Part shown: piece by piece, positions 63,813-64,000 of the stretch
How the letters are laid out: every line of letters starts with the position of its first letter
Numbering within the stretch: the stretch's first letter is position 1
Origin: JABWCQ01 sp964530625
Lineage (GTDB): Bacteria > Electryoneota > RPQS01
Reading direction: 5' to 3'
Assembly (NCBI GenBank): GCA_964530625.1
Contig: CAZHAK010000006.1
Span: 79,401-143,400 of the forward strand
Length of the DNA: 64,000 nucleotides
Made by a program: the position numbers and the translations under genes
The notes under the pieces: generated by a model
Seen by the model: the letters and a program-made list of their open reading frames with translations, nothing else
Told to the model about the DNA's origin: nothing
Database searches by the model: none

Positions 63813-64000
63813 CTAGTATCGGTAGGTGGCTGCCAGCCCCGTCTGGCTCGGCATACAGTCGGCTGGAATGACCAAGACCCTGCCATCCTTCTTCGTTACC
63901 AGCTCACCCAGATCATCGAGCATATCATCAATTTGCGGATCGTTCAAAACAGCAGGTTCAACTTGACCAGTCGTCTGGTCGATCCGGCCAGCAATCTGTC
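63813..64000 (-). CDS. C-terminal end of a baeRF-like (bacterial eRF1-like) protein, cut by the right edge
   Basis: Read on the minus strand, the last 61 codons before a TAG at 63815-63813 are open and protein-like: I-A-G-R-I-D-Q-T-T-G-Q-V, D-D-L-G-E-L-V-T-K-K-D-G, then RVLVIPADCMPSQTGLAATY-R-Y at the very C-terminus. The ending V-x-V-I-P-x-x-x-M-P-x-x-x-G-x-A-A-x-x-R-Y matches the C-terminal segment of bacterial archaeo-eukaryotic release factor (baeRF) family proteins, thought to act on stalled ribosomes. Only the tail is in the window, so the identification rests on this one motif. A terminator for it was not clearly seen. Confidence 0.6.
   Translation of the reverse strand, partial: QIAGRIDQTTGQVEPAVLNDPQIDDMLDDLGELVTKKDGRVLVIPADCMPSQTGLAATYRY

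Noticed and set aside
1..64000. CRISPR array, tRNA or rRNA genes, insertion sequence, phage genes
   Set aside because: No regularly spaced direct repeats, cloverleaf or rRNA-like segments, transposase, integrase or phage structural genes were seen. The short palindromic repeats are the only mobile-looking elements.

Overview
The window reads as chromosomal DNA of a Gram-negative bacterium from, or near, the Fibrobacterota-Chlorobiota-Bacteroidota group, or a candidate phylum next to it such as Zixibacteria or KSB1. The grounds are a giant secreted protein ending in a type IX secretion (T9SS)-style sorting domain, a PorV-like barrel fused to an OmpA domain, lipoproteins with Bacteroidota-style signal sequences, and a Bacteroidota-like YbeY zinc site. 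The phylum is an inference; no rRNA or tRNA gene is visible. Almost every gene lies on the plus strand; only rlmN and the gene cut by the right edge are on the minus strand.

Layout. 1-2.3 kb: the 3' end of an AT-rich gene, a DMT-family transporter and a small secreted protein, with C-run/G-run palindromic repeats between and inside genes. 2.3-10 kb: aspS, then a promoter plus a terminated leader RNA candidate, then a tightly coupled housekeeping operon (phoH, ybeY, CNNM/CorC-type transporter, a GT9-like protein, mazG, hflX). 10.3-13.7 kb: a polyamine locus that can be read as a full route from arginine to spermidine: an XRE-cupin regulator, SpeD, pyruvoyl arginine decarboxylase, SpeE and agmatinase.

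13.7-39.7 kb: the most unusual part. A near-consensus promoter precedes one uninterrupted 7,468-residue reading frame (14245-36651). It has a signal peptide, many Ig-like modules, Asp-rich calcium-type loops, a CBM48-like module and a C-terminal sorting domain. Next come a PorV-like/OmpA fusion and a secreted FG-GAP propeller.

39.9-57.2 kb: a long co-directional sugar-nucleotide and glycan cluster. It holds UDP-GlcNAc dehydrogenase, a DPPR-synthase-like UbiA protein, a beta-helix lipoprotein, a FemAB/pseudo-aminotransferase fusion, epimerases, a DegT aminotransferase, an initiating polyprenyl glycosylphosphotransferase, a GDP-heptose set (hddC, hddA, gmhA), Ugd, an Ig-like lipoprotein and ManC. 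No ordinary glycosyltransferase, flippase or polymerase was recognised. In Porphyromonas gingivalis, T9SS cargo is fixed to a polysaccharide whose linking sugar is made by a Wbp-type pathway. WbpA- and WbpE-like enzymes next to a giant T9SS-type cargo and a PorV-like protein make a cargo-plus-anchor-glycan locus a reasonable hypothesis.

57.2-64 kb: MeaB GTPase, rlmN (minus strand), a MoxR/DUF58 pair, and a tandem duplication of a secreted Cys-containing PPC-like protein with its own promoter and terminator. The right edge cuts a minus-strand gene whose C-terminus resembles bacterial eRF1-like (baeRF) proteins.
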